Source: Desulfobacterales bacterium
GTDB lineage: Bacteria; Desulfobacterota; Desulfobacteria; Desulfobacterales; JADGBH01
Assembly: GCA_015231595.1 (NCBI GenBank)
Contig: JADGBH010000009.1
Span: 1-64,000 of the forward strand
DNA length: 64,000 nt
Direction of reading: 5' to 3'
Part shown: positions 6,644-15,974 of the stretch, piece after piece
Layout of the letters: the number at the start of each line of letters is the position of its first letter
Numbering within the stretch: the first letter of the stretch is position 1
The notes under the pieces: model-generated
Told to the model about the DNA's origin: nothing
Seen by the model: only the letters and a program-made list of their open reading frames with translations
Database searches by the model: none
Made by a program: the position numbers and the translations under genes

Positions 6644-8889
6644 AAAAATTATTAATAATCATGTTTTTTCTATTACAATTAAATTGCTATGCTTCCGAAA
6701 TAAATGAAGACAGCAATAAGGATTTATCCCTTGAAAAATTGTTGAATCTCGATATCTCCATTGCAAGTAAAATTCGCCAGCCTTCAAATGAAGCGCCTTC
6801 CATTGTTTCGGTTATTACGGATAGAGAGATTAAAAATATGGGGGCAAAAAATTTGGAAGATATTCTTAAAACAATAGCTGGTTTTGACATCTATCCGTAT
6901 GCATGGGAGCCAAGTCCTATTGTTGGTGTCAGGGGGTTATTCAGCAATACTAATGAGGTAGTGAGATTATTAGTAAATGGGCATCCATTAGGAAATAGCT
7001 GGCAAGGCGCTATGGGTTTTTGGGAAGGGTTCCCTGTAGTTTTTATTAAAAGAATTGAGGTAATACGAGGACCTGGTTCAGCTTTATATGGAAATTCAGC
7101 AATGATTGGTGTAATTAATATTATTACAAAAGACGGTAAGGATAAATCTTCATTATCAGCAGCCTATGGAAAATTTGATACATATAGAGCAGATGGTCAG
7201 GCTGCATATACAATTAAAGATGCGGATATATATGTTGGAGCAGATTTTTATAGCAGTAATGGTGATGCAAGATTTGTAGAGTCTGATTATGCAACGGCAA
7301 TTTTTGGTCCGAAAGGAAGTTCTGCCCCTGGATATACAACTGAAGGATTTCAATATTCTAACCTTTTTACTCAATTTTCATATCATGATTTTGAATTTAA
7401 CGGAATGCTAAATTATTCAGATACAGACGAACCTCTTTCTCTTCAAAGAACTCTTACTGATGATAATATACGAAGAATCACAAATGCTTTCGCTGATTTG
7501 GAATATAAAAAAAGTATCTTTAAAAATGGAAGCCTTTCCATGAAGGTTTATTATGATTATCATCAATGGCACCATGACAGCGAATTTTTTAGCGAAGAAA
7601 CAGCTTCTTTATTATCAAAAATTGGTTTAGGTTATCCAGAAGGAGAAAACCTTAGAGCTGTTACAAATATCGAAAATTATAAAGCTGGAGGAGAGGCTAA
7701 TTTAAATTATAATTTTGTTGATGGATTAAATATGCTGATTGGCTTTCAATATGAATACCATGATCAGTTTAATTCAGAATTATCTGGTAACTTTAATGGT
7801 GTATTAAAAAATATAATGATTGATGGTCAGCCATATATCCCCTGGCAATATTTCGAAGTACATAATATAAAAAATAATTGTTCAATCTTAGATGATGGAA
7901 GTAGTTGTTTTTTTGTAACAAATAATACTAGATCTATATTTGCCGCTTATAGTCAAATTTCAGCTGATTTTTTTGATATATTTCAAATAACTGGATTTGG
8001 AGATAGTTTTTCTGTTACAGCCGGAGTTCGTTACGATGAATACAGTGATATTGGTTCCAATATTAGTCCTCGTTTAGGAACGGTATATGCGCTCAATGAT
8101 AAATTATATTTTAAACTTCTTTTCGGAGAAGCTTTCAGAGCTCCAAATTTTCGTGAATTATATATTCGTAACAATCCTTCCCAAAATGGAAATCCAAACC
8201 TTGGACCTGAAAATATAACTACTTTTGAAGGATTGATGGGATTTAATATAACACGATGGATGACTACTTCGTTAAGTTATTTTCATACAGAAATGGAAGA
8301 TATGATTGTCCTTGTTCCAAATGAATTTCAAATGGGAGCTGTATTTGCTAATCATGGGACTGTTAAATCAGAAGGTTTTGAAGGTGAAATACGCATTTTA
8401 TTTGATAAAAATAAATATGGATATTTTAATATGACGTATCAAGAAGTTAAAGATATAACCCATGAGGTAATAATTGATAAATACGGAACAGTCTATAAGC
8501 AAAAAGATTTTAGTATAGGGAATATTCCTGAAATTATTGCTAATTGGGGCATTAATATGGATATAACCCGTTATGTTAATTTTAATTTATCGTTAAATTA
8601 TAAAGGTGAACGTAAACGCAGTGAAAAGCTTCAATTCACAAAAAATAGTATTGACACTGATGGCACTCTTGAAAAGATTGATAAGCGTGATGCAATGGAT
8701 AGCATTATAGTAGTAAATGCATCGATTATTTTTCATAATTTTTTATGGGCAAATGGATTAGAATTTCAATTGAGCGGATATAATATTTTTGATGAAGATG
8801 ACAGAGGACCTGAATTTGATGGAGTAGTTGCTAATGATATTCCTAAATGGGGAAGTAATTTTATTGGTAAAATTTCGTATTCATTTTAA
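6640..8889 (+). CDS. TonB-dependent outer-membrane receptor
   Basis: The 749-residue protein starts at ATG 6640, overlapping the ligase stop as ATGA; a signal peptide (MKKLLIIMFFLLQLNCYA) follows directly, which decides this start. The plug domain (PSIVSVITDREI... RGPGSALYGNSAMIGVINII) is followed by a long barrel with alternating aromatic strands and a terminal Phe (ISYSF), required for Bam-mediated insertion. An N-terminal LEKLLNLDISIASK segment resembles plugs of receptors linked to sensory proteins. The ligand is not predictable, and no tonB/exbBD is in the window. Downstream, 29 bases away, is a hybrid kinase that could report on or control uptake. Confidence 0.9.
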   Translation: MKKLLIIMFFLLQLNCYASEINEDSNKDLSLEKLLNLDISIASKIRQPSNEAPSIVSVITDREIKNMGAKNLEDILKTIAGFDIYPYAWEPSPIVGVRGLFSNTNEVVRLLVNGHPLGNSWQGAMGFWEGFPVVFIKRIEVIRGPGSALYGNSAMIGVINIITKDGKDKSSLSAAYGKFDTYRADGQAAYTIKDADIYVGADFYSSNGDARFVESDYATAIFGPKGSSAPGYTTEGFQYSNLFTQFSYHDFEFNGMLNYSDTDEPLSLQRTLTDDNIRRITNAFADLEYKKSIFKNGSLSMKVYYDYHQWHHDSEFFSEETASLLSKIGLGYPEGENLRAVTNIENYKAGGEANLNYNFVDGLNMLIGFQYEYHDQFNSELSGNFNGVLKNIMIDGQPYIPWQYFEVHNIKNNCSILDDGSSCFFVTNNTRSIFAAYSQISADFFDIFQITGFGDSFSVTAGVRYDEYSDIGSNISPRLGTVYALNDKLYFKLLFGEAFRAPNFRELYIRNNPSQNGNPNLGPENITTFEGLMGFNITRWMTTSLSYFHTEMEDMIVLVPNEFQMGAVFANHGTVKSEGFEGEIRILFDKNKYGYFNMTYQEVKDITHEVIIDKYGTVYKQKDFSIGNIPEIIANWGINMDITRYVNFNLSLNYKGERKRSEKLQFTKNSIDTDGTLEKIDKRDAMDSIIVVNASIIFHNFLWANGLEFQLSGYNIFDEDDRGPEFDGVVANDIPKWGSNFIGKISYSF

Positions 8890-8918
8890 TTAGTCCATAT
8901 TAGATTGGAGGAAAGAAC

Positions 8919-10685
8919 ATGGATAAAAAATTAAGTTACGATAAAATTCTTCAAAAACTTAATGAGTCAGAAAAACAAATTCGCGAACTTAAAAATGAGT
9001 TGTCAGATAGCCAGCAGCACCTTAAAGAAAAATCAGAATTTGAGTTGAGCTTACAAAACAAAATAGCCGATATATTTTTAAACGAAGCTGATGAACAATT
9101 GTTTAAAAAAATTTTAGAATTAGCCCTTGAAGTCACGCAAAGTAAATATGGAATGTTCGGATATATAAATGATAGTGGAGCGATGGTATATCCTTACATA
9201 CAAATTGGAGTATATGAACAATGCGGCATAAAAACTAAAAGTTGTATTTTTTATCCAGAAGACTGGACAGGATTATGGGGACGGTCATTAATAGAAAAAA
9301 AGATTTTATATTCAAATTCTCCTGTTAATGTTCCGGAAGCACATATACCTATATTGCGCGCATTAACTTGTCCAATAATTTATCATGAAGAGCTTATAGG
9401 TCATCTTCATGTCGCAAATAAATCAAAAGATTACAATGAACAAGACAAAAAAACAATAGAAGCCTTTTCTAATTATTTAGCTCCAATTTTATATATGCGT
9501 ATTCAATCAAATAAGCAAAAAAGCGAAAGAGAGAAACTTGAAAAACAATTGCGTCAAGCTCAAAAAATGGAAGCAATTGGAACCCTTGCAGGAGGCATAG
9601 CCCATGATTTTAATAATATATTATCGCCAATAATCGGCTATACTGAAATGACAATGGTATATTGTTCTGAAGATAGCGATATTTGCGGTAATTTGGAACA
9701 AATCTTGAAAGCAGCTAATCGGGCAAAAGAACTCGTTAAACAAATATTGACTTTTAGCAGGTGGTCTGAATCTGAAAAAAAAACTTTAAATATAAAACCG
9801 ATTATAAAAGAAGCACTACAGCTATTACGGGCGTCTCTTCCAACTACGATTGAAATAAAAAAATCCATAAAAGACTGCGGATTAATTATTTCGGATCCTA
9901 CTCAAATAAATCAAATCATAGTAAATCTTTGCACAAATGCTTATCACGCAATGGAACCAAATGGAGGGAAGCTTATTGTTTCATTGAATGAAATTCTTTT
10001 AAGTGAAGAAGATGTTGATGTTCTATTAGAATGCAAAGCAGGACGCTATGCGAAACTCTCTGTTACCGATACTGGGCATGGAATGCCAAAACAAACTATA
10101 GAAAGGATTTTTGATCCATATTTTACAACAAAGGACGCTACAAAAGGAACGGGACTTGGTCTTGCTATAGTTCACGGAATAGTTAAAAATCATAATGGCT
10201 TCATAAGAGTGTATAGTGAGATTAATAAAGGCTCAACTTTTGATATATATATTCCAATAATCGAAGATAAAACAAAACCTAAGCAAACTAAAATAGATAG
10301 AGAGCTTATTCAAGGTAGTGAACGCATATTATTTATAGATGATGAAGAACAACTAGTTGCTATGGCTCAAAGAATGCTGTCATACTTAGGATATAAAGTT
10401 ACTTCATTTACCGATCCATTGATTGCTCTTAAAATGTTTAAAGAAAAACCTTTTGATTTTGACATTGTAATAACAGACGTAACTATGCCCCATATAACTG
10501 GAATTAATCTTGCGAAAAAATTAATAGAGATTAAGCCAAACATACCTATAATTCTCTGTACGGGTTTTACAGAGCTTATTACAGAAGAAGAAGCAAAAAA
10601 AATGGGAATTAAGGAGTTAGTGCCAAAACCGTTTTTGCAAAGTCAATTATCAAAAATTATACGGAAATTAATAGAGAATAACTGA
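8919..10685 (+). CDS. Soluble hybrid histidine kinase (GAF-HisKA-HATPase-REC)
   Basis: The 588-residue protein has an N-terminal coiled coil (1-45), a GAF-type sensor (about 50-195, with GMFGYINDSGAMVYP and ALTCPIIYHEELIGHLHVANK), HisKA with His229 in AGGIAHDFNNIL, an ATPase domain with DTGHGMPK and GTGLGLAIVHGIV, and a C-terminal receiver (LFIDDEEQL, phospho-acceptor in VITDVTMPH, PKPF). No membrane segment is present, so it senses a cytoplasmic signal. RBS GGAGGAAAG is optimal. It follows the TonB receptor in the same direction and ends the operon at a palindromic repeat that may act as terminator. Confidence 0.9.
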   Translation: MDKKLSYDKILQKLNESEKQIRELKNELSDSQQHLKEKSEFELSLQNKIADIFLNEADEQLFKKILELALEVTQSKYGMFGYINDSGAMVYPYIQIGVYEQCGIKTKSCIFYPEDWTGLWGRSLIEKKILYSNSPVNVPEAHIPILRALTCPIIYHEELIGHLHVANKSKDYNEQDKKTIEAFSNYLAPILYMRIQSNKQKSEREKLEKQLRQAQKMEAIGTLAGGIAHDFNNILSPIIGYTEMTMVYCSEDSDICGNLEQILKAANRAKELVKQILTFSRWSESEKKTLNIKPIIKEALQLLRASLPTTIEIKKSIKDCGLIISDPTQINQIIVNLCTNAYHAMEPNGGKLIVSLNEILLSEEDVDVLLECKAGRYAKLSVTDTGHGMPKQTIERIFDPYFTTKDATKGTGLGLAIVHGIVKNHNGFIRVYSEINKGSTFDIYIPIIEDKTKPKQTKIDRELIQGSERILFIDDEEQLVAMAQRMLSYLGYKVTSFTDPLIALKMFKEKPFDFDIVITDVTMPHITGINLAKKLIEIKPNIPIILCTGFTELITEEEAKKMGIKELVPKPFLQSQLSKIIRKLIENN

Positions 10686-10765
10686 CATACCATTTCTACT
10701 TTTAGATAGTTAAATTTGTAGTTAACTTTATTTTTAGCCTTAATCAACGGAATGGTATGTCAGTT
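10680..10765 (+). repeat. Dispersed palindromic repeat, family A, copy 2, with perfect 15-bp ends
   Basis: AACTGACATACCATT (10680-10694) is the exact reverse complement of AATGGTATGTCAGTT (10751-10765). The interior carries TTTTTAGCCTTAATCAACGG, shared with copy 1. It overlaps the kinase stop and lies between two convergent genes, so it may serve as a bidirectional terminator. Confidence 0.85.
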
Positions 10766-10770
10766 ATGTA

Positions 10771-11520
10771 TCAACTGTTTTTAGGAATAATAAAATTATT
10801 GTATTTTTTACAGTTTATCGAACCAGATTGTCCATTATAAGAATTACTCCAAGTTCCAGAAGCTTGTCCATCTTCAGAAATTATTCCTTTTATAGAAACT
10901 GACTTAAATAAATTATTATTTGTTAATTTTCCATTAGGCGAAACCTTAAAACTTCCATCAGCTTTTACGAGCCCTTTTGCTGTATTATCCTGATTTATTA
11001 TAGCAATAACGTTCCCAAAAGGATCAACTCCCATGTGAAAATCTCCCTTTACATCGCCACTAATACTTCCGCTGTATTTTCCTGTAAATTTTTCTAATTC
11101 CTTATTTGAAGGCGTATTAAACTTCCCACTTCCAGAAAATGTTCCAGTTATTAGAAGTTTTTTCCATTTTCCATTTATTTTTCCTGAAGAATTAACCGAA
11201 CCATTAAAAGTAGTGCCTGATGTGCTAAAGCCTTCAGTAAAAACCATAGCTCCAGATAAATCAACACTACCCCAAACAGCAAATACTTCGGAGTTATCTA
11301 TAGAAGAAGAAGTTCCTAAAATAGTTCCATAGGAATCAATAGTTAATTCCCATGTCCCAGAAAAAATCCCAAAGTAGGTTCCTTTATATTGGCCTTCAAA
11401 CATTTTAGGGACATTTACACCTGAATTGTTATTATCATCACTACTTGAGCTGCAAGAAGTCATGATTAAAATATAAAGGCTTAAAATACAAAATAGATAT
11501 ATTTTTTTACAGATTTCCAT
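10771..11520 (-). CDS. Putative lipoprotein of unknown function
   Basis: The 249-residue protein has a signal peptide with a lipobox-like end (LIMTSCSSSSDD), so it is probably lipid-anchored after cleavage before the Cys. The mature part is Gly/Ser/Thr-rich and made of repeated short beta-hairpins (GQYKGTYFGIFSGTWELTID; GKYSGSISGDVKGDFHMGVD), suggesting two similar beta-barrel-like halves. It lies 15 bases downstream of the large PEP-binding protein gene and is probably co-transcribed. No known family was recognised. Confidence 0.7.
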   Translation of the reverse strand: MEICKKIYLFCILSLYILIMTSCSSSSDDNNNSGVNVPKMFEGQYKGTYFGIFSGTWELTIDSYGTILGTSSSIDNSEVFAVWGSVDLSGAMVFTEGFSTSGTTFNGSVNSSGKINGKWKKLLITGTFSGSGKFNTPSNKELEKFTGKYSGSISGDVKGDFHMGVDPFGNVIAIINQDNTAKGLVKADGSFKVSPNGKLTNNNLFKSVSIKGIISEDGQASGTWSNSYNGQSGSINCKKYNNFIIPKNS

Positions 11521-11535
11521 GAGCTTAAATCCTTT

Positions 11536-14502
11536 CTAATTTAAAATTATTACACATTCTGATTTTTTGCCGTAAGATTTAATTATAAGAGGATTTTTAA
11601 ATCTCACATGGCGTAAAAATTTAGTTTCATTTATAATTGTTTCTTTTTCAATAATAGTCAATTTAAAAAAATCATCTGATCCATCAACTATTGTAATATA
11701 GGGTATTCCTTGGGATGTTATATTTTGAAAAAAATGTGAGCCCTGGGATGCATCAGCTTTTAACATGCCGTTTTGAAGTTCAATAATGGCTTTAACTCCA
11801 TATATATCTTTCCATTTTACAGGTATTCCGAGCCAGCTATCAGAAGTTCCCCATCTTCCAGGCCCAATAAGCAGATATGAAAGATTTGCTGATGTAATCA
11901 AACTATTTAAATGGCTTATTTCCATGGTGATTTGTCTTGTAGCTTCCGCTGAAAACGAATCAAGCTTCACGTATATTATATCTTTTATATCTTGTATTAA
12001 GCCATTTCCGAGTGCATGGGATGAGTAGCATAAAGCCTTTTGAATATCATCAGGTGTAATTGAAATTTTAAAATTGTCTTCATAATAACCAAGAGGCCTT
12101 ATTTGTAGGACATAAAAACTATTTCTATTAGATTTATTTTTTGAAAAATTTACTGCAAATTCCATTTCAATGGGACATCCCATGCTTTTTTGACCGAGTT
12201 CAAGGAAATCACTTATAATTTCAGGCAATGGGAAAAGATTATATTTAAGAATGCCTGCAAAAGTAAGTATTTTTGGACCTTTTGCATAAAAAGTGTCACG
12301 TATTCGATGCTCTTCATGAATATAAGTGCTTGAAAGAATTTTTATTGGCAATTCTGTATTAGCCTCGTCTATTTCTCTTTTTTCAAGGTTAGATGAGCTT
12401 AAAGAGATATTAAAATCATAATTTTTTATTTTTAAGGCATAGAAAAATTTTTGAGAATTTTTAAGAGTATCATCAACAGATGAAAATTGAATTAAAATTT
12501 GAGGATGTTTTGGGCAAAACCTTAATGCTTTTTCCCCATCCATAACTGTTTTACCAAATCCTAACGCTATTTTAGCGACTCCATCTTCTGATTTAATGGG
12601 AGGTATCGGGTAAAAATTATAGGATTGGGCTGATCCCGATATTGCTGGATAAAAATAATTGCTATGTTCATCGCCAACAAGTTCTTGTATAATTACAGCC
12701 ATAGCTTCTTCTTGAGTAGAATGCAAAGCGCTTTTTGCAAAAGATTTTGGATTTTCAAAATATGTTGATGCAAAAACAAGTTTAACTGCATTAATTAAAT
12801 GTTCCAGCCTTATTTCAATACTTGTATCATTGTTTGGAAGCATATATGTATCGTAAAGGCCAGCGTAGGGATGAAATTGAGCATCTTCAAGAAGACTTGA
12901 TGAACGGACGGAAAGAGGGTATTTTACCTGAAGTAGAAAAAATTCCAAATCTTTCTTTAAACTATCTGGAATTTTGCCTTTTAAAAAAGATAGAGCCACC
13001 TCTTCGTCTGGAATATCTTCTGATGCAATGTATTTTAAATTGTTAGATATAACAAAATTTTCAAAAATATCTGTGCATAAAACAAGGGTTTTTGGCACTC
13101 GAATTTCAATATTATCATATTTTTCTGAAATTTCAGGGTTTTCCCTAAGAAGCGACGAAATAAAAGCTATTCCTCTTGCTTTTCCTCCAAGGGAGCTTTC
13201 TCCTATTTTTACAAAATTCATTATATCTGCATCAAAATTTTCAGATGAAAATTGAGCTATAACTCCTCGTTGCCTCCATTTTCTAAGGGAATGAATACTT
13301 GCAATAATAAAATTTCTAAGTTCTTCTATATTTTCAAAATCGTTTACTGTGAGGTCCCGTAGCATAGAAGCTAAAGTAATTTCAGATCTTCCCATTATCC
13401 AATTAGAAAAATGGTTTCTTTCAGCATGAAAGATAATTAACTCAGGAGAAATATATTTTAATTTTTCTTCAAGGGTTCTAAGATTTGATGCCCTTTCGAT
13501 TTCTTTTCCTTCTGGAGATTTAAATATAAAATCGCCAAATCCGAGATTGTCTAAAAAGAAAGACTCGATTTGTGATATAAGATTTTCAGAATTTTTATCA
13601 ATAAAAGACGCTGGGATTTCATGAGCCCATTTTTGATTATTAGGCTCAGAACTCATAATTAAAATCGGTATAGCTGGATTTTTAGTTTTTATTGTTCTGC
13701 AGAGTTCCAAACCAGCATTTTCGTCAATCATACAAAATTTTGGAAATCTTGTATCAGAAATGACTCCTAAAATATAAGGATAAAAATTTTCGTAAAAAGC
13801 AATAGCTTCTTCAAAATTTTCTGCGATCAATATTTTCGGCCTTGCCCGCATTCTAAGGAGCCTATGTTCTTTGTTAATACCTCCGCCAAGAACTCTTTGA
13901 GTTTGTTTCATTATAATTTTATAAAGGATAGGCAGAATCATTGATTTATATATCGGAGAATCTTCAATAAAAAGCAGAACCCTTACTTTTGCTTTTTCTG
14001 TATCACTATAAACATTAATTCTATCTTCAATATTTTTTATAATAGCAAGAAGAAGGTCAGAATCTCCTGTCCACACAAAATCTTTATCAATGCTTGGACA
14101 AAATCTATTTTCACGGATATCAATCGATCGTTTTACACTATGGGTAAGCAGAATAACTGGAATATCGGGTTTTGCTTTTTTAATCTCATCTGCAAGCTTA
14201 AACGCATCCATATCTTCCAAATTAGGCATAGTAATAATAATATCAAATTTTTTTTCATTGATTAGATTAAGAGCTTCAGCTGCTGAAGATGTACATGTAA
14301 ATCTCGGAGGTTGTGATAAATTAAGGCCTATATATTCATTCGTAATTTTTGTGGCGAGGCTTCCGTCTTCTTCTAAAATATAGGCATCATAAAGACTTGA
14401 AACGAGAAGTATTTCACGAACTTTAAATTGCATAAGTTCTTGGAATACTTTAAAATTATGGATATTGAAATTTTTTTTATCTATTATTGGTTTTTCAAAC
14501 AT
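11536..14502 (-). CDS. Receiver-like / PEP-pyruvate-binding domain protein
   Basis: The 988-residue protein (ATG 14502; an ATG four codons upstream is possible) starts with two receiver-like segments: about 30-160 (FDIIITMPNLEDMDAF) and 165-330 (LLFIEDSPIYKSM, VISDTRFPKF). Then comes a PPDK/PEP-synthase nucleotide-binding domain (SSLGGKARGIAFISSLL; PLSVRSSSLLEDAQFHPYAG). It ends with GPGRWGTSDSWLGIPV. The phospho-His swivel and the PEP-binding TIM barrel of true PEP synthase are absent, so it is not a whole metabolic enzyme. Family members are common in Bacteroidetes and Desulfobacterota without a known role. Receiver domains suggest phosphorelay control. Confidence 0.78.
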   Translation of the reverse strand: MFEKPIIDKKNFNIHNFKVFQELMQFKVREILLVSSLYDAYILEEDGSLATKITNEYIGLNLSQPPRFTCTSSAAEALNLINEKKFDIIITMPNLEDMDAFKLADEIKKAKPDIPVILLTHSVKRSIDIRENRFCPSIDKDFVWTGDSDLLLAIIKNIEDRINVYSDTEKAKVRVLLFIEDSPIYKSMILPILYKIIMKQTQRVLGGGINKEHRLLRMRARPKILIAENFEEAIAFYENFYPYILGVISDTRFPKFCMIDENAGLELCRTIKTKNPAIPILIMSSEPNNQKWAHEIPASFIDKNSENLISQIESFFLDNLGFGDFIFKSPEGKEIERASNLRTLEEKLKYISPELIIFHAERNHFSNWIMGRSEITLASMLRDLTVNDFENIEELRNFIIASIHSLRKWRQRGVIAQFSSENFDADIMNFVKIGESSLGGKARGIAFISSLLRENPEISEKYDNIEIRVPKTLVLCTDIFENFVISNNLKYIASEDIPDEEVALSFLKGKIPDSLKKDLEFFLLQVKYPLSVRSSSLLEDAQFHPYAGLYDTYMLPNNDTSIEIRLEHLINAVKLVFASTYFENPKSFAKSALHSTQEEAMAVIIQELVGDEHSNYFYPAISGSAQSYNFYPIPPIKSEDGVAKIALGFGKTVMDGEKALRFCPKHPQILIQFSSVDDTLKNSQKFFYALKIKNYDFNISLSSSNLEKREIDEANTELPIKILSSTYIHEEHRIRDTFYAKGPKILTFAGILKYNLFPLPEIISDFLELGQKSMGCPIEMEFAVNFSKNKSNRNSFYVLQIRPLGYYEDNFKISITPDDIQKALCYSSHALGNGLIQDIKDIIYVKLDSFSAEATRQITMEISHLNSLITSANLSYLLIGPGRWGTSDSWLGIPVKWKDIYGVKAIIELQNGMLKADASQGSHFFQNITSQGIPYITIVDGSDDFFKLTIIEKETIINETKFLRHVRFKNPLIIKSYGKKSECVIILN

Positions 14503-14831
14503 TTTTTGACCCATACATAAACTTAAAAGCTAATTATTATTTCTTAAAAGCTATATTTATTATGCTATCTATTATTTCAGATTTTTTTTAATTATTCAAT
14601 CGTCTTTTGTTTTTTAACTAACAAACATAAAGGCCAATAGCCTTGTAGCTCTTACAATTTTTTAAATCGAGAATTTTTATTCAAATAAAAAATTTAAAAA
14701 AGGAAATAATTGCTTAACACTTTTTTTTTTGTTATTAAATCGTCAAGCTATAAAAAGCCGCGTATAATAGGCCGTCTTGACGCAAATAAAGAGATATTTA
14801 TTTTAACCATTAATTATTTAAGGGGGTAACT
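14503..14831 (+). promoter_or_regulatory. Divergent intergenic region with promoter and inverted-repeat operator candidate for the ACBP gene
   Basis: A TATAAT box lies at 14763-14768 with a weak -35 (TCGTCA, 14740-14745) 17 bases upstream. CGTCAAG (14741-14747) and CTTGACG (14776-14782) form a 7-bp inverted repeat that brackets the -10 box, a plausible operator. The Shine-Dalgarno AGGGGG follows at 14821-14826. The rest of this 330-base spacer is AT-rich, with no other feature seen. Confidence 0.45.
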
Positions 14832-15089
14832 ATGTCCGATTTAAAGTCTAAGTTTGAAACAGCTTCTCAGGATGTACAAAAATTATCAAAAAAACCAAGC
14901 AATGAAAATTTACTCAAGCTTTATTCTCTCTATAAGCAAGCAACCGTTGGTGATGTAACTGGTAAAAGGCCTGGATTAACAGATTTTGCCGGGAAAGCTA
15001 AATATGATACATGGGCTAAACTTAAAGGAACTTCTTCAGAAAAAGCTATGCAAGATTATGTTGAACTTGTGTCAAGTTTGTTAAAATAA
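14832..15089 (+). CDS. Acyl-CoA-binding protein (ACBP)
   Basis: The 85-residue protein is the full length of the ACBP family. It contains LLKLYSLYKQATVGDVTGKRPG, the classic YxxYKQATxGD...RPG signature, and KAKYDTWAKLKGTSSEKAMQDYVELV, with the Lys and Trp residues of the acyl-CoA pocket. It is a cytosolic four-helix protein that buffers and carries long-chain acyl-CoA esters. It has a strong own RBS and promoter. Acyltransferase and acyl-CoA ligase genes lie within 5 kb, consistent with active fatty acyl-CoA metabolism. Confidence 0.93.
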   Translation: MSDLKSKFETASQDVQKLSKKPSNENLLKLYSLYKQATVGDVTGKRPGLTDFAGKAKYDTWAKLKGTSSEKAMQDYVELVSSLLK

Positions 15090-15107
15090 TGGATTTAAAC
15101 TTTATTG

Positions 15108-15135
15108 TAGGGGCAACATCTTTGAGTTGCCCTAT
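15108..15135 (+). repeat. Palindromic repeat, family B (GTAGGGGCNAC type)
   Basis: GTAGGGGCAAC ... GTTGCCCTAT forms a hairpin just after the ACBP gene. It resembles the GTAGGGGCGACC hairpins at 43285, 43909, 59102 and 59152. It may terminate ACBP transcription. Confidence 0.55.
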
Positions 15136-15383
15136 TCGAAATCCTTATTAGAGGGATTGTGAATATCTAACATGTCAATTACCCCACCTACAAGGCTCAC
15201 AAGGGGACTGGGTTTTCTCGCCAATTTTCTATAAAAAATTTTAAATCTATAATTGTAAAAGTTTCGTAAAAGCATAACTATCGGCTTTCAATATCTTCCA
15301 AAAAAGTTTATGGTGTATAAGTAATTTAATTATTAACCTTAAATTAAGTATTATTAGGAATGACTTTGAAAGGATGCTTTAAA

Positions 15384-15974
15384 ATGAGTTATACTATTTT
15401 TGACACACCAATTATAAAAACTTTTATGAGATGGCTATCATTATTTATTTTAAAAATTTTTGGATGGAAAGCTCAAGGAACAGTGCCTGATATTCCAAAA
15501 TTTGTTATGATTGCAGCTCCACACACATCAAACTGGGATCTTCCATTAACCTTATTGATAGCATTTGCTTTAAGAGCTAAAATTTATTGGATGGGTAAAG
15601 AGGCAATATTTAGGCGCCCTTTTCGAGGATTTTTTAAATGGCTGGGAGGAATACCAGTAGACAGGTCAAAATCAAATGGAGTAGTAAACCAGTCAATCGA
15701 AATATTCGAAAAAAATGAAAAATTTATATTAACAGTTCCTCCATCTGGAACTCGTAATCAAGTCCTCTACTGGAAAACTGGATTTTATTATATTGCCTAT
15801 GGTGCAAATGTTCCGATTGTTTTAGGTTTTCTTGATTATAAACTTAAAACAGGAGGTATTGGGCAAATTTATATACCTACCGGAGATATCCAAGCTGATT
15901 TAAGGGAAATTCAAAAATTTTACGTTGATATTCAAGGAAAATACCCATATAAAATGGAAGAATTATTAAACTAA
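15384..15974 (+). CDS. PlsC-like phospholipid/glycerol acyltransferase
   Basis: The 196-residue protein (ATG 15384 behind AAAGGATG) has the acyltransferase block I HTSNWD (HX4D), an amphipathic first helix, block II-like FKWLGGIPVDRS and a block III position reading VPPSGTR where the family has PEGTR. The usual Glu is thus Ser, which may change glycerol-phosphate binding. It probably transfers an acyl group to a lysolipid at the inner membrane. It overlaps the convergent MFS gene by 9 bases. Neighbouring ACBP fits acyl-CoA supply. Confidence 0.8.
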   Translation: MSYTIFDTPIIKTFMRWLSLFILKIFGWKAQGTVPDIPKFVMIAAPHTSNWDLPLTLLIAFALRAKIYWMGKEAIFRRPFRGFFKWLGGIPVDRSKSNGVVNQSIEIFEKNEKFILTVPPSGTRNQVLYWKTGFYYIAYGANVPIVLGFLDYKLKTGGIGQIYIPTGDIQADLREIQKFYVDIQGKYPYKMEELLN

